DNA of 64,000 bases from Arthrobacter sp. ISL-65 (GCF_018613795.1 NZ_JAGGPN010000008.1:1-64000), one strand, 5' to 3'. Shown: positions 47,992-62,720, counted from the stretch's first letter. Program-made: numbers and translations. Notes: generated from the letters alone by a model not told the origin.

Positions 47992-49656
47992 TCATCGGAC
48001 AGTAAAAGTTGCACTCTTCATGGCCATTCCGCCGCTAATGTCTGTCACCTTGAGCACGGCCGTATAACGCCCGGGGAGGTATTGGTGAGTTGTGACGAGG
48101 GCAAGGTTGGGGCCTCCGAGTTGCTCGGACTTGCCGTCCCCAAAGTCGAATTCGACAGCTTCCAGTCGTCCTCCCGGAGCCCACGAATCCATGGCGTACA
48201 GGCGCACCCGTCCGGCGTCAATGGACTGGGCATGTACCCGCGCCTGGGGGGCACGGCTGCTTGGGCTGTTCACCGTCCCCGACACGACGACTCCGTGGCG
48301 CTGGACGTTGATGCTGGATAATCGGACCCCCAGCTGCACTCGGGCATCAGTCCCCAGCGCAGCGATGCTGCGAGCTGCGGGGCTCCGAAGGAGTGTGCCG
48401 ATGCCGCTAACTGCTGGATCGAAGCTCTGCCGAACGGTATGCGCGATCAATTTGCGGATCGTACCTCCGGCGAAGAAGTCTGCGACATGTGCGTACCACT
48501 CGTTCACGGTGACCGCAACCGACTCAATCTTGGCCGTTACCCGGGCGGAGCCGGCGTCTAGGAGGGAGACGTCGACGATGAACGTGGCGGAGACCGGTGG
48601 CACGCTTTGGCTGCGGCTGCTCCCGGAGAACACGATTCCTCCATTACGGAGGTCCGCGTCGAAGCTGGTGAGGGTCAACTCGGCATTGATCGGCACCTCG
48701 CCAGGGCCGTATGGAGGGGGGATTCCGCCGAGCTGATCTCCGAGCGCTGTGACGATGCGACGTTCCACGTTGTCCGATTGTAGACCGAGCGACCAGTCGC
48801 CTACTGCTAGGGCAGGAGGAGGACCCGACACGAATCGACTGTCTAAATTGCCAGTGATTCGTGCGCGCATTTGACCGCCGGAGGAGACGAATGAGAGCAC
48901 GGGACTGGAAAGATCGCTCAATCCTACATCCCGATCTTTGACTACGAATCGTCCACCGGCAGCTGACTTCGCCCACTCCGTCAATGCCTCTGCGGCCAGT
49001 CGCTCAGTCTCGGCGTTGTCACCGCTGATCGCGGAAGCGTCCAATGGGGCCTGTGACCAGTCGGTAACTATTGAAAGCTCGTGGTCATCTTCGACGAGGA
49101 AGTAGCATTGAACTACAGCTGTGACCGTCCCTCGCGCCGAGTTGCCGGGGTCTCCTGAATTGTCGGCTCGGCGAAGCCATGCCACAACAGGGACTCTTAT
49201 CGTCGCTGTGGCGATCTCGCCGTCCATCGCCATCGCAGAAAGCTCGTGGCTACCCAGGTTCAGTTCGACTATTTGGCCCTCAATAGCGATGACTACCTTG
49301 TGCCCTATCGACTCAGCTGCGTGCATTGCAGCGAGGGCGCGCTCGAGGGCATCCTGGGCGACTTCGATGAAGACGTCCCCCGCCGCCGCGTCGAGTTCGT
49401 TCGGAAGACTGTCAAGGTTGTTTTCAGTCTTCGTGTCGTGACTCGACCTCAGATAGCGACCTCGCGGTCCGCTTACGACCACGACGGTGTGACGGTCCGC
49501 AGGATCTCCGGTGTAATACGAGTGCAGGCCGGTGAGGATATGACTAATGGCTCGGTCGGAACTGACGGGGGACCAATCCTCGGCGCCGTTAGCTAGCCCC
49601 TGAACTCGCCCTCTGATGTCCCGAATAGCTGCGATCACCCTACGATCCGTCATCAC
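47992..49656 (-). CDS. Large unrecognised protein with C-terminal PKD domain
   Basis: 554 residues, no signal peptide or membrane helix. The last ~65 residues are a PKD-like fold (VEFDFGDGKSEQLGG, HQYLPGRYTAVLKVTD). The first ~100 residues include a helical stretch (VFIEVAQDALERALAAMHAA) followed by amphipathic strands (VVIAIEGQIVELNLGSHELS), a layout reminiscent of lipid-binding TULIP/BPI-like folds, though this is only an impression. The middle is rich in alternating strands. It is the last gene of the six-gene unit, 35 bp after the M91-like gene. Function unknown. Confidence 0.8.
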   Translation of the reverse strand: MMTDRRVIAAIRDIRGRVQGLANGAEDWSPVSSDRAISHILTGLHSYYTGDPADRHTVVVVSGPRGRYLRSSHDTKTENNLDSLPNELDAAAGDVFIEVAQDALERALAAMHAAESIGHKVVIAIEGQIVELNLGSHELSAMAMDGEIATATIRVPVVAWLRRADNSGDPGNSARGTVTAVVQCYFLVEDDHELSIVTDWSQAPLDASAISGDNAETERLAAEALTEWAKSAAGGRFVVKDRDVGLSDLSSPVLSFVSSGGQMRARITGNLDSRFVSGPPPALAVGDWSLGLQSDNVERRIVTALGDQLGGIPPPYGPGEVPINAELTLTSFDADLRNGGIVFSGSSRSQSVPPVSATFIVDVSLLDAGSARVTAKIESVAVTVNEWYAHVADFFAGGTIRKLIAHTVRQSFDPAVSGIGTLLRSPAARSIAALGTDARVQLGVRLSSINVQRHGVVVSGTVNSPSSRAPQARVHAQSIDAGRVRLYAMDSWAPGGRLEAVEFDFGDGKSEQLGGPNLALVTTHQYLPGRYTAVLKVTDISGGMAMKSATFTVR

Positions 49657-49691
49657 ATCTCCCGACTTCCACTACACGAGCTTGAACATTC

Positions 49692-51293
49692 TCAGAACGT
49701 GAACTGAAAACTGTCTTCACATGGAAAAGTGTCCGTGGGATTCACAACGCTGGCCCGTGCCGGCGTCATAGGCCCCTGCCCCGGCCACTCGAATGTCCCG
49801 CTGGCTCCGCCTTCCTCGACGAACTCACCCTCCAATGTGTAGGACAGGAGGTCGGAGCAGACAGATAAGGGAAAGACCACCACATCACCCGGATTGATGA
49901 CGCCGACTTCCGTGACGCCCATGTTGTCAGGGTTGCCTGGCTTGACCAGATAGAAACAACGGACTTTCTGGAACGTGTCGGTGGTGCTGTTCCTCAGGGT
50001 GACGGTGTAGATCCATCTGCTCCTGTCGGCCGGGGCACTGGTCGCAACGTGCACCTTACCGAAACCAGTGAGCGCCGGGGGTGCCGGATCTGCAACACCG
50101 AGGGTGTCGCCTTCTGCGGCAGCTCCAACTCGATGCCGGGGTACCAGGCCGTGGATCTCGCCCTTCGGAATTCCCGCTCGGCGGAGGACGCGACGGGCCT
50201 CAGCCAAGTCCGTGTCGTTGCCGGACAGGGGGATCTGACCGCGCTGGCGCAGGTCACGGAGCCACGTCTGGCGGCTGTCCTCGTCACGGAGTATAAACCG
50301 CAGCGCAATGGCTATGTCAGATGCCGCCTCGGCGGGCGGGACACCTCCCAAGTCGTACGGGAGGGGTAGGGGCTCCGCGAACTCCGAGAGCATCGTTCGC
50401 AGCTCAATGAGGAATGTACGCCAAGGCTCGTCTGCGCTCGAGGGGTCCGCGTCTGGAAACATGCGCGCGATGCGCAAGTAGTGCACCAGCGGCGTCACGA
50501 TGGCCCAACGCGTGAGCTCGCGGACCCGCGGGTCATCCTCCATTGCTTGGACAATCGGCTGGCTTACGTTTGCATATACAGGAAAGAACTCATCCCAGAA
50601 GGCGCGGCCGTAGCGGCTGGATCTCAACGCCTCCTCCCGGAACTTTCGCAGTTCCACGACGGAAAGCTGCAAACCGGTGCCAAGGGCCGCCATCGCCAGA
50701 AAACAACCACTGGACCGCGGTGGCGTAGCAGGCTTCGGCGGCGGCGCGGCGCACCCTCCGTCGACCAATGCCGGGAACGATGACACGTCGCGCAGGGGCA
50801 GGCCGAACAACTTCCGGACTTTGTTCTCTTCAGTCACGGCGAAGCGCTCAGCGGCCTCTACAGTTGTGAACTGGCCGCTGGTGATCTGCGCTGCGTGGGC
50901 GAGCTCGTGTGCCAGCAGGACATGCCCTGGAAATGGGATGAGTGAACCATCAGATCCGCGCACTTGATAGCCGTTGCCGTAACACTGGGTAACGTCGTAC
51001 CCCACCAAAATCACTGTCGCAGGGTTGGCATCTGCTTGAGTGATCCCGCCAACGCCGCGTAACTCGACCACTTGTCCATTAAGTACGAATTTTGACCCAC
51101 CCTCGTCGCCCACGAGTAAGACCCGGACCGAACTCTGGGTCAGCGCGTGGAGTAACTGACCCATTACCGTCGTTGGGTTCGTGACCGCGACGGTGCCGAA
51201 CAGGTCGACCGACAGCTGGGTCGAAGGGACGATCTTGGCAAGATCTATTAGAAGTCTGGGCCTATACATATTCGGCTGAATCGTCACGGTCAT
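49692..51293 (-). CDS. M91-like zinc metallopeptidase with CFI-box segment
   Basis: 533 residues without signal peptide. HELAHA (129-134) is a zincin motif, and the following TVEAAERFAVTEENKVRKLFGLPLRD (from ~144) matches the E..AV..EN..R..LGLP.R block of NleD-like M91 peptidases, supplying the third ligand. After a Pro-rich linker, CFLAMAALGTGLQLSVVELRKFREEALRSSRYGRAF (from 197) resembles the CFI-box domain (CFIATAAYG...V..LR.FRD..L) found at protein ends; here it is internal. A C-terminal ~120 residues look beta-rich. Its start overlaps the upstream small gene (ATGA). Substrate unknown. Confidence 0.8.
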   Translation of the reverse strand: MTVTIQPNMYRPRLLIDLAKIVPSTQLSVDLFGTVAVTNPTTVMGQLLHALTQSSVRVLLVGDEGGSKFVLNGQVVELRGVGGITQADANPATVILVGYDVTQCYGNGYQVRGSDGSLIPFPGHVLLAHELAHAAQITSGQFTTVEAAERFAVTEENKVRKLFGLPLRDVSSFPALVDGGCAAPPPKPATPPRSSGCFLAMAALGTGLQLSVVELRKFREEALRSSRYGRAFWDEFFPVYANVSQPIVQAMEDDPRVRELTRWAIVTPLVHYLRIARMFPDADPSSADEPWRTFLIELRTMLSEFAEPLPLPYDLGGVPPAEAASDIAIALRFILRDEDSRQTWLRDLRQRGQIPLSGNDTDLAEARRVLRRAGIPKGEIHGLVPRHRVGAAAEGDTLGVADPAPPALTGFGKVHVATSAPADRSRWIYTVTLRNSTTDTFQKVRCFYLVKPGNPDNMGVTEVGVINPGDVVVFPLSVCSDLLSYTLEGEFVEEGGASGTFEWPGQGPMTPARASVVNPTDTFPCEDSFQFTF

Positions 51294-51475
51294 CGGTAGT
51301 CCTTCCGAAGGCGTGCCGTCTTATCGACGGGTGGCCCCTCTCGCAACCGGAGGAAGCGCTCCAGCAATGCTCTGTCGTCGCCCTGAAAGTCGTCGGGGTT
51401 AAGGGCTTCGAAAGAGGCCGTGCCAGCGAAGAGTGCGCGGATCCGCTCGTCCTCAGGATAAGGTGAAGTGGTCAA
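51290..51475 (-). CDS. Small hypothetical protein coupled to the M91-like gene
   Basis: 61 residues from TTG 51475 (LTTSPYPEDERIRALFAG, FEALNPDDFQGDDRALLERFLRLREG). The TTG overlaps the TGA of the previous gene and has GAGAGAGG upstream; its own TGA overlaps the next ATG. The frame is open to an ATG at 51508, which lacks these signals. Acidic and helical, possibly a partner or inhibitor of the peptidase by position alone. Not recognised. Confidence 0.65.
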   Translation of the reverse strand: MTTSPYPEDERIRALFAGTASFEALNPDDFQGDDRALLERFLRLREGPPVDKTARLRKDYR

Positions 51476-51831
51476 CGCGGACCTCTCTCTCGCTCCCGGT
51501 CGGCCCATTTGACCTTCATTGCCAGCGGGTCGTCTCCCACACTGCTCTCCTTATGCTTTAGCGATCTGCTTGTCACCGGCGTTACTGACCTGCTGGAGGC
51601 GGCGATTCGATCTCCGCCGGCGTGAGGGGCCACGTCGGGGGAATCCTCTACCGCTAGTAGGGCTGAGATCTGATAGGCCGCTACAGTCTGAGCGGCGCGT
51701 CCTCCGAGGGTTCGCGTATGGGGCAGCTTTGCTTGCCATGTGCAACCCCAGATCCTCGGCAGGAACGAGCGCTGCCATGCCGGTCGTCGGGCGACGTCGG
51801 GGCAGCCGAGGGCAAGGAAACTCTTTGCCAC
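51472..51831 (-). CDS. Hypothetical protein filling the operon gap
   Basis: 119 residues from GTG 51831, five bases after the DUF3303-like gene, ending with a TGA that overlaps the next TTG. Text includes FLALGCPDVARRPAWQRSFLPRIW and AAYQISALLAVEDSPDVAP. No ribosome-binding site is clear, so it would depend on coupling. Codon bias is only moderate and another frame (51551-51778) competes. Its end-to-start fit with both neighbours is the main support. Confidence 0.4.
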   Translation of the reverse strand: MAKSFLALGCPDVARRPAWQRSFLPRIWGCTWQAKLPHTRTLGGRAAQTVAAYQISALLAVEDSPDVAPHAGGDRIAASSRSVTPVTSRSLKHKESSVGDDPLAMKVKWADRERERGPR

Positions 51832-51835
51832 CTGG

Positions 51836-52144
51836 TCAGATGAATGGCTGCAGATGCCAACGCGCCAGCTCTTCTGGTTCCAGCTGAAGCCCCTCCTCCG
51901 AAGTAATGGCTGGGCTGATTCTGATGTGAAAATACTCTTCCCACGCGTTTCGTACGGCGTCCACAGAGCCAGTGTCATCGGCCTCGAACGCTACAATCAC
52001 TGCAGGTGATCCGCTCGCAGGCCACAGCTCGAGGATCGGTCGCACGCCTTCTGGATAAGTCCATTTCGACCGGAGTGCTCGCGCGTTCTTTTCCTGATCA
52101 TTGTCGGTGCTCGGCCGCCAGTCCGCCAATAGTACGTATTGCAT
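51836..52144 (-). CDS. DUF3303-like small protein
   Basis: 102 residues: MQYVLLADWRPSTDNDQEKN, then EGVRPILELWPASGSPAVIVAFEADD, AVRNAWEEYFHIRISPAITSEEG. The strand-helix-strand pattern and the AFEADD...W.EYFHI..SP segment resemble DUF3303 (dimeric alpha/beta-barrel-like) proteins. Starts 30 bp after the stop of the upstream gene and ends 5 bp before the next. Function of the family is unknown. Confidence 0.65.
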   Translation of the reverse strand: MQYVLLADWRPSTDNDQEKNARALRSKWTYPEGVRPILELWPASGSPAVIVAFEADDTGSVDAVRNAWEEYFHIRISPAITSEEGLQLEPEELARWHLQPFI

Positions 52145-52174
52145 GTAATTGCAGATCCTCTCCGGTTGGTAGTA

Positions 52175-52735
52175 TCAGCCCGTCGCATCCATGCTGATAT
52201 CGCCGCTCGAGTCGATGTATATTGCCCGACTCCCACGAACTTCGGAGCGTCCAGCAATCGGTGCGCCAGGGTCAGCCCATAGCGCAATTTCCTCGTTGCG
52301 AGAAGCACGCACCCGATCGTCGTGGTCGACGTTTCGTTGCCAGATCGCCCAAACGATGTCTGGCTTGGGGTCGGGGACCCTGAGTCTGACTGCCATGTGT
52401 CTGGCGTAGAACTCAGTCTCGGTCGCTGCCCAAGGAACACGGTCGTCGTAGGGGATACTACCGCCGTTCGCCGGAACCACATCAAACTTCCCGGCCTCGT
52501 TCTGCTCGACCTGGGCCTCGTACGGAGAGTTGTTTCGAATGAGCTTGATCTGTGTCAGCGCTCCCACTGTCGTCCTCTCTCGGAATTCAATCGGTGAACG
52601 ATTCGGATCTTGCCACTGCGGCGTTACTGCTGCGTTATCACGATGTCCGAGCAAGGCTTGAACCACCTCGGGGTCGACTTGAATATTGTCCCGTAGCTCC
52701 GTCCTGGGACCTGTTAATCGGAGTATCTTCGCCAT
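52175..52735 (-). CDS. Unrecognised beta-rich protein, first gene of the operon
   Basis: 186 residues from ATG 52735 (MAKILRLTGPRTELRDNIQ). The frame is open further to 53002, but the extra ~90 residues look less conserved in character, so the start is uncertain. TVGALTQIKLIRNNSPYEAQVEQ, HMAVRLRVPDPKPDIVWAIWQRNVDHDDRVR and IALWADPGAPIAGRSEV suggest a beta sandwich with conserved Trp. No signal peptide. I do not recognise it. It heads the minus-strand operon and is divergent from nothing supported to its right. Confidence 0.6.
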   Translation of the reverse strand: MAKILRLTGPRTELRDNIQVDPEVVQALLGHRDNAAVTPQWQDPNRSPIEFRERTTVGALTQIKLIRNNSPYEAQVEQNEAGKFDVVPANGGSIPYDDRVPWAATETEFYARHMAVRLRVPDPKPDIVWAIWQRNVDHDDRVRASRNEEIALWADPGAPIAGRSEVRGSRAIYIDSSGDISMDATG

Positions 52736-54006
52736 CAGCGGAGCTAGCCAAGGACGCACCGATGATTGCGTTGTCAATCTCGATCCTGGGATACGTCCTC
52801 GTGCCAACTCTTCTTGGGCTGCTCGTAGGGGACAACAGAAATCCTCGTGCAGAGTCGCCTTGCTCCACTCGAACAGTTGCTCGAAGAGGCGCGCCACTTG
52901 CTGGGAGAGCAATCGCAAAACTCCCATTCGTCCGGATCGAGCGCCGAGGCTGTGCCATGACGGATTGGAACGGGCTGGACCCGCACGAGTGTCCGATGTC
53001 ATAGCTACAGTCGAATTAGCTGGACAGAAAGAGGCGTGGAACCAAGACTGCTATGGCACCAGGTACGGCTTTTCAACTTCGGAGGCCAACAACCCGTCAA
53101 CTGGCACGGCGACGTCCTTGGCCACTTTCCCGAAGTAACGCTCGACGCCTACCCCTGGCGGTGGCACGACTACAATCCGGAACTTGGTCACTGGCTCCTT
53201 TCAATCAGGGAGCCCCTGTCCCGAGGCAACCCGACCGACCTGACCGGTTCGCCTGTTAAATGGCTAAGGATGCCCAGCGATCAGCGGTTCAAAGTAAAGG
53301 AACAAGCCAGCGCCTGCTTCCGGTCACCGCAAACCGGTACTACGGTCGCCCTGGGTCGGTTCCGGCACGACATCCTGAGTCCCGCCCTGCGATGAAAACG
53401 ATAGACGCGCGTCCAACTACGGACAGGTCTTACGGATGAACCAAACCAGGACCGCCCCCGGAAGAAGAGTCCGGATCCCACACACCTTCGCACTGTCGAC
53501 GGCTCGCACGCCGGCCACAGATAGAGGTTCCCGCTGACAGAAACGTCCAACGACGCCGACGATCCAGGCGCAAAGTCATGTCGCCTGAAACAGAGAACTG
53601 CATGAAGTAGTGAAGGCAGAACCAGGAGGAAGGGATCAAAATGCAGGCCGAAAAGCCGCCGTGCACAAACGTGTGCACAAAGTGCACACGCCCTTTGGCC
53701 GGACAAACACGCGATGAGCGCACGCTACCTGGCTCGCAGAAAGCAGCTATCCGAGGAAAATCCTCGAGAAATTCAGCTTCGTCATGTCGTCACCACAAGC
53801 CTTGGCCATGAATGAGTGACGGCCAGCGACTGGCCACCGGAACAGCCAGATAGGACGGCACATACCCCAGATTCCAGCAAGCGAAGGGCCCACCAGCCAA
53901 GACCCTGAACCCGCTCCCCCACAACCGAACAGGCGACCGCGGCGCCAGCTACAGACCGCGGCCAGTGCCAGAGGGACCCGCCGAGGGACAATGTCCACAC
54001 ATTAAA
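52736..54006. other. Accessory edge next to the tRNA gene
   Basis: Probably holds the operon promoter. A plus-strand frame at 53036-53395 (VEPRLLWHQVRLFNFGG, WRWHDYNPELGHWLLS) has high GC at third positions and could be a small gene or a relic, but I cannot identify it. Other frames on both strands are unsupported. The palindrome at 53670-53690 lies here. No integrase gene is present. Confidence 0.35.
53670..53690. repeat. Perfect inverted repeat CGTGTGCAC-AAA-GTGCACACG
   Basis: Nine-base arms at 53670-53678 and 53682-53690, with a further GTGCAC half-site at 53661-53666. The 19-bp core differs from the terminator core at 43654-43672 only in two of the three middle bases. Confidence 0.7.
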
Positions 54007-54030
54007 GCAAAAACCCCTCTGACGAGGGGT
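54007..54030 (-). terminator. Terminator of the tRNA-Leu gene
   Basis: ACCCCTC (54013-54019) and GAGGGGT (54024-54030) pair around TGAC; on the minus strand the stem is followed by a run of T (54009-54012). It lies six bases past the tRNA 3' end. Confidence 0.85.
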
Positions 54031-54036
54031 CATGCG

Positions 54037-54118
54037 TGCCCGAGGTGGGACTCGAACCCACACACCTTTCGATACCGCATTTTGAGTGCGGCGCGTCTGC
54101 CAATTCCGCCACTCGGGC
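54037..54118 (-). tRNA. tRNA-Leu(CAA)
   Basis: On the minus strand the 82-nt gene has a 7-bp acceptor stem GCCCGAG/CTCGGGC plus discriminator A, the D-arm GGCGGAATTGGCAGACGC, an anticodon stem-loop CCGCA-CTCAAAA-TGCGG with anticodon CAA, a short class-II variable arm, and the T-arm GTGGGTTCGAGTCCCAC. It reads UUG codons. CCA is not encoded. It marks the border between the accessory region and the intact core genes. Confidence 0.95.
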
Positions 54119-54324
54119 GCGGAGTACACGGAGTAACAATCGTGGGCTCACAGCTAAGTGTGATCAACGCAGCCACTACCAGTGCGCGGATTTACTCTAC
54201 ATGGAGATAGGCTAAAACCCAGAATCGCGCCACCGCCGTCGCAACAAGCCATGCCGATCCAAGTACAAGCGCGGGGCCCAACTAAGATAGTCATAGTCCC
54301 GCCGTACCTTTTCAAGGAGATCCC

Positions 54325-54930
54325 GTGTCAGAACCGACGGAGTCAAACAAAACGTCCCAGCCGGCGCGCCGCGTAATTGTGGCCGAAGACGAAACCCTCA
54401 TCCGCCTGGACATCATCGAAATCCTGCGCGGCGAAGGCTACGACGTCATCGGCGAGGCTGACAACGGTGAGAAGGCCGTGCAGCTGGCCGAGGAGCTCAA
54501 GCCGGACCTGGTCCTCATGGACGTCAAGATGCCCGTTATGGACGGCATCTCGGCAGCCGAGAAGATCGTCAAGGCGCGCATCGCCCCCGTGGTGCTGCTG
54601 ACCGCCTTCAGCCAGAAGGAACTGGTGGAGCGCGCCCGCGACGCCGGCGCCATGGCCTACGTGGTGAAGCCGTTCACCCCGGCCGACCTGATCCCCGCCC
54701 TGGAGATCGCCCTGTCCCGGCACGAGGAGATCAAGGCCCTCGAAAGCGAGGTCACCGACCTGCAGGAGCAGTTCGCCACCCGCAAGCTCGTGGAACGCGC
54801 CAAGAGCCTGCTGACCACCAAGATGGGCCTGACGGAGCCGGAAGCTTTCCGCTGGATCCAGAAGACCTCGATGGACCGCCGCCTCAGCATGCGCGAAGTG
54901 GCCGAGACCATCATCAACCAGGTCAACTAG
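54325..54930 (+). CDS. pdtaR: ANTAR response regulator (PdtaR-like)
   Basis: 201 residues. A CheY-like receiver (acidic pocket E21-D22, phospho-acceptor Asp66 in LVLMDVKMP, Lys in VVKPF) is followed by a coiled segment and a C-terminal ANTAR RNA-binding domain (LVERAKSLLTTKMGLTEPEAFRWIQKTSMDRRLSMREVAETI). It should bind RNA hairpins to prevent termination when phosphorylated by a PdtaS-type kinase. GTG at 54325 follows AAGGAG. The location near pyk and lgt matches Rv1626 of mycobacteria. A strong terminator follows. Confidence 0.93.
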   Translation: MSEPTESNKTSQPARRVIVAEDETLIRLDIIEILRGEGYDVIGEADNGEKAVQLAEELKPDLVLMDVKMPVMDGISAAEKIVKARIAPVVLLTAFSQKELVERARDAGAMAYVVKPFTPADLIPALEIALSRHEEIKALESEVTDLQEQFATRKLVERAKSLLTTKMGLTEPEAFRWIQKTSMDRRLSMREVAETIINQVN

Positions 54931-54948
54931 CCAACAAGCTACACAAAG

Positions 54949-54987
54949 CGGAAGGACCCCGGCAACCTGCCGGGGTCCTTCCGTTTT
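54949..54987 (+). terminator. Terminator of the ANTAR regulator gene
   Basis: CGGAAGGACCCCGGC (54949-54963) and GCCGGGGTCCTTCCG (54969-54983) form a perfect 15-bp stem with a 5-base loop followed by TTTT, 18 bp after the stop. Confidence 0.92.
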
Positions 54988-55007
54988 CCGTGCCAAAAAC
55001 ACAAAAC

Positions 55008-55056
55008 AAAAAAGGAGGACCCCCGCCACCAATGAACCGATGGCGGGAATCCTCCC
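55008..55056 (-). terminator. Terminator of pyk
   Basis: On the minus strand a stem GGAGGA...CCCGCCA pairs with TGGCGGG...TCCTCC (55014-55056) and is followed by a T run (read from the A run at 55007-55013). It lies just after the pyk stop and converges with the ANTAR terminator. Confidence 0.85.
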
Positions 55057-55069
55057 CTTCAGGACCTAG

Positions 55070-56584
55070 CTACTCAGCCGGAGCGGCTGCAGCCCTGTTC
55101 TTCTTCTTCTTTTCAGGCCACGGGCCGAGCTTTTCCTTCTTCTCGGCGGCTTCGCCGAGGCGCGGAGTGTCGGCGAGGTCGCCCACCTTGTGGACCTTCA
55201 GCGAGTTGGTGGAACCGGCCTTTCCGGGAGGGGAACCGGCAGCGATGACCACGAGGTCGCCGTCTTCCACCAGTCCCATGTCCAGCAGGCTGCGGTCCAC
55301 CTGTGCGGTCATCTCATCCGTGTGGCCCACCATGGCAACCAGCTGCGGCTGGATGCCCCAGGTCAGCGCCAGCTGGTTCCACACCTGCTCCACCGGAGTG
55401 AACGCGAAAACCGGCTTGATCGGGCGCAGGCGGGACAGGCGGCGTGCCGAGTCACCGGACTGCGTGAACGTACAGATGTACTTGGCGTCCAGCTGGTCGG
55501 CGATTTCGACGGCGGCACGGGTGATCGCGCCACCACGGGTCTTGGGCTTGGTGCCCAGCGGGGGGACGCGCTCCAGGCCGTGCTCCTCGGTGGACTCGAT
55601 GATCCGGGCCATGACCTTGACCGTCTCGATCGGGTACTTGCCCACGCTGGTCTCGCCGGACAGCATCACTGCGTCGGCGCCGTCGAGCACGGCGTTGGCG
55701 CAGTCGGAGGCCTCCGCACGGGTCGGGCGCGGGTTGTCGATCATGGACTCCAGCACCTGGGTAGCCACGATGACCGGCTTGGCCCAGCGGCGTGCCAGTT
55801 CGATGGCACGCTTCTGCACGATCGGCACTTCCTCGAGCGGAAGCTCCACGCCCAGGTCACCTCGGGCCACCATGATCGCGTCAAACGCGTCGATGATCTC
55901 GTGGAGCTGTTCCACGGCCTGCGGCTTTTCGATCTTGGCAATCACCGGAACGCGGCGGCCTTCTTCGTCCATGATCTCGTGGACGCGCTTGATGTCTGAG
56001 GCGTCACGGACGAAGGACAGGGCTACGAGGTCTACGCCGCGGCGCATGGCCCAGCGGAGATCGTCCTCGTCCTTTTCGCTCAGTGCGGGGACGTTGACGG
56101 CAACACCGGGGAGGTTGATGCCCTTGTTGTTCGACACGAAGCCGCCCACGGTCACCTTGGCCACAACCTTGACGTCGTCGACCTCGATGGCGCGCAGCGC
56201 AACCTTGCCGTCGTCAATCAGCAGGGCGTCGCCCTCGTTGACGTCCTCGGTGAGGCTCTTGAGCGTTGTGGAGCAGATCTCCTTGGTGCCGGGTACGTCC
56301 TCGGTGGTGATCGTGAAGATGTCACCCACCGCCAGCTCGTGGGGACCGTCCACGAAGCGGCCCAGGCGGATCTTGGGTCCCTGCAGGTCGGCCATGATGG
56401 CCACAGCCTTGCCCAGATCGGACGCGGCCTTGCGGACATTCTCATAGGTGTTGTCATGCACGGAGTAGTCGCCGTGGCTCATGTTCATGCGGGCTACATC
56501 AACGCCGGCTTCCAGCACCGCGAGGGTGTTTTCATAGCTGGCAATGGCCGGTCCGAAGGTGGCCACAATCTTTGCGCGTCTCAT
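55070..56584 (-). CDS. pyk: Pyruvate kinase
   Basis: 504 residues, (beta/alpha)8 barrel with the B domain insertion. RRAKIVATFGPA at the start, the active-site signature AKIEKPQAVEQLHEIID with its catalytic Lys, MVARGDLGVELPLEEVP, and PTRAEASDCANAVLDGADAVMLSGETSVGKYP are present. It makes pyruvate and ATP from phosphoenolpyruvate. A lysine-rich C-terminal end (EKKKKNRAAAAPAE) extends slightly beyond most homologues. The gene lies 69 bp downstream of gltD and has its own terminator. Confidence 0.97.
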   Translation of the reverse strand: MRRAKIVATFGPAIASYENTLAVLEAGVDVARMNMSHGDYSVHDNTYENVRKAASDLGKAVAIMADLQGPKIRLGRFVDGPHELAVGDIFTITTEDVPGTKEICSTTLKSLTEDVNEGDALLIDDGKVALRAIEVDDVKVVAKVTVGGFVSNNKGINLPGVAVNVPALSEKDEDDLRWAMRRGVDLVALSFVRDASDIKRVHEIMDEEGRRVPVIAKIEKPQAVEQLHEIIDAFDAIMVARGDLGVELPLEEVPIVQKRAIELARRWAKPVIVATQVLESMIDNPRPTRAEASDCANAVLDGADAVMLSGETSVGKYPIETVKVMARIIESTEEHGLERVPPLGTKPKTRGGAITRAAVEIADQLDAKYICTFTQSGDSARRLSRLRPIKPVFAFTPVEQVWNQLALTWGIQPQLVAMVGHTDEMTAQVDRSLLDMGLVEDGDLVVIAAGSPPGKAGSTNSLKVHKVGDLADTPRLGEAAEKKEKLGPWPEKKKKNRAAAAPAE

Positions 56585-56653
56585 ATACCTACCCTATTTG
56601 TCACTTGCATTGTTTAAGTTGTCGCGGAGATGAATTCCATCTCCGGGTCGGCG

Positions 56654-62720
<6,067 letters not shown>

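Noticed and set aside
52175..52735. Aegerolysin-type or pore-forming toxin for the first operon gene
   Set aside because: The beta-rich pattern with several Trp is suggestive, but no family signature could be matched by eye.
1..54000. Explaining all frameshifts as sequencing errors
   Set aside because: Some lesions involve deletions, missing domains or several shifts (istA, LacI, IS30, Ltp), and the 10-kb core half shows none; single-base homopolymer cases remain possible errors.
54037..54118. tRNA-Leu as an integration site with att duplication
   Set aside because: I found no second copy of the tRNA 3' end and no integrase gene in the window; only position suggests it.
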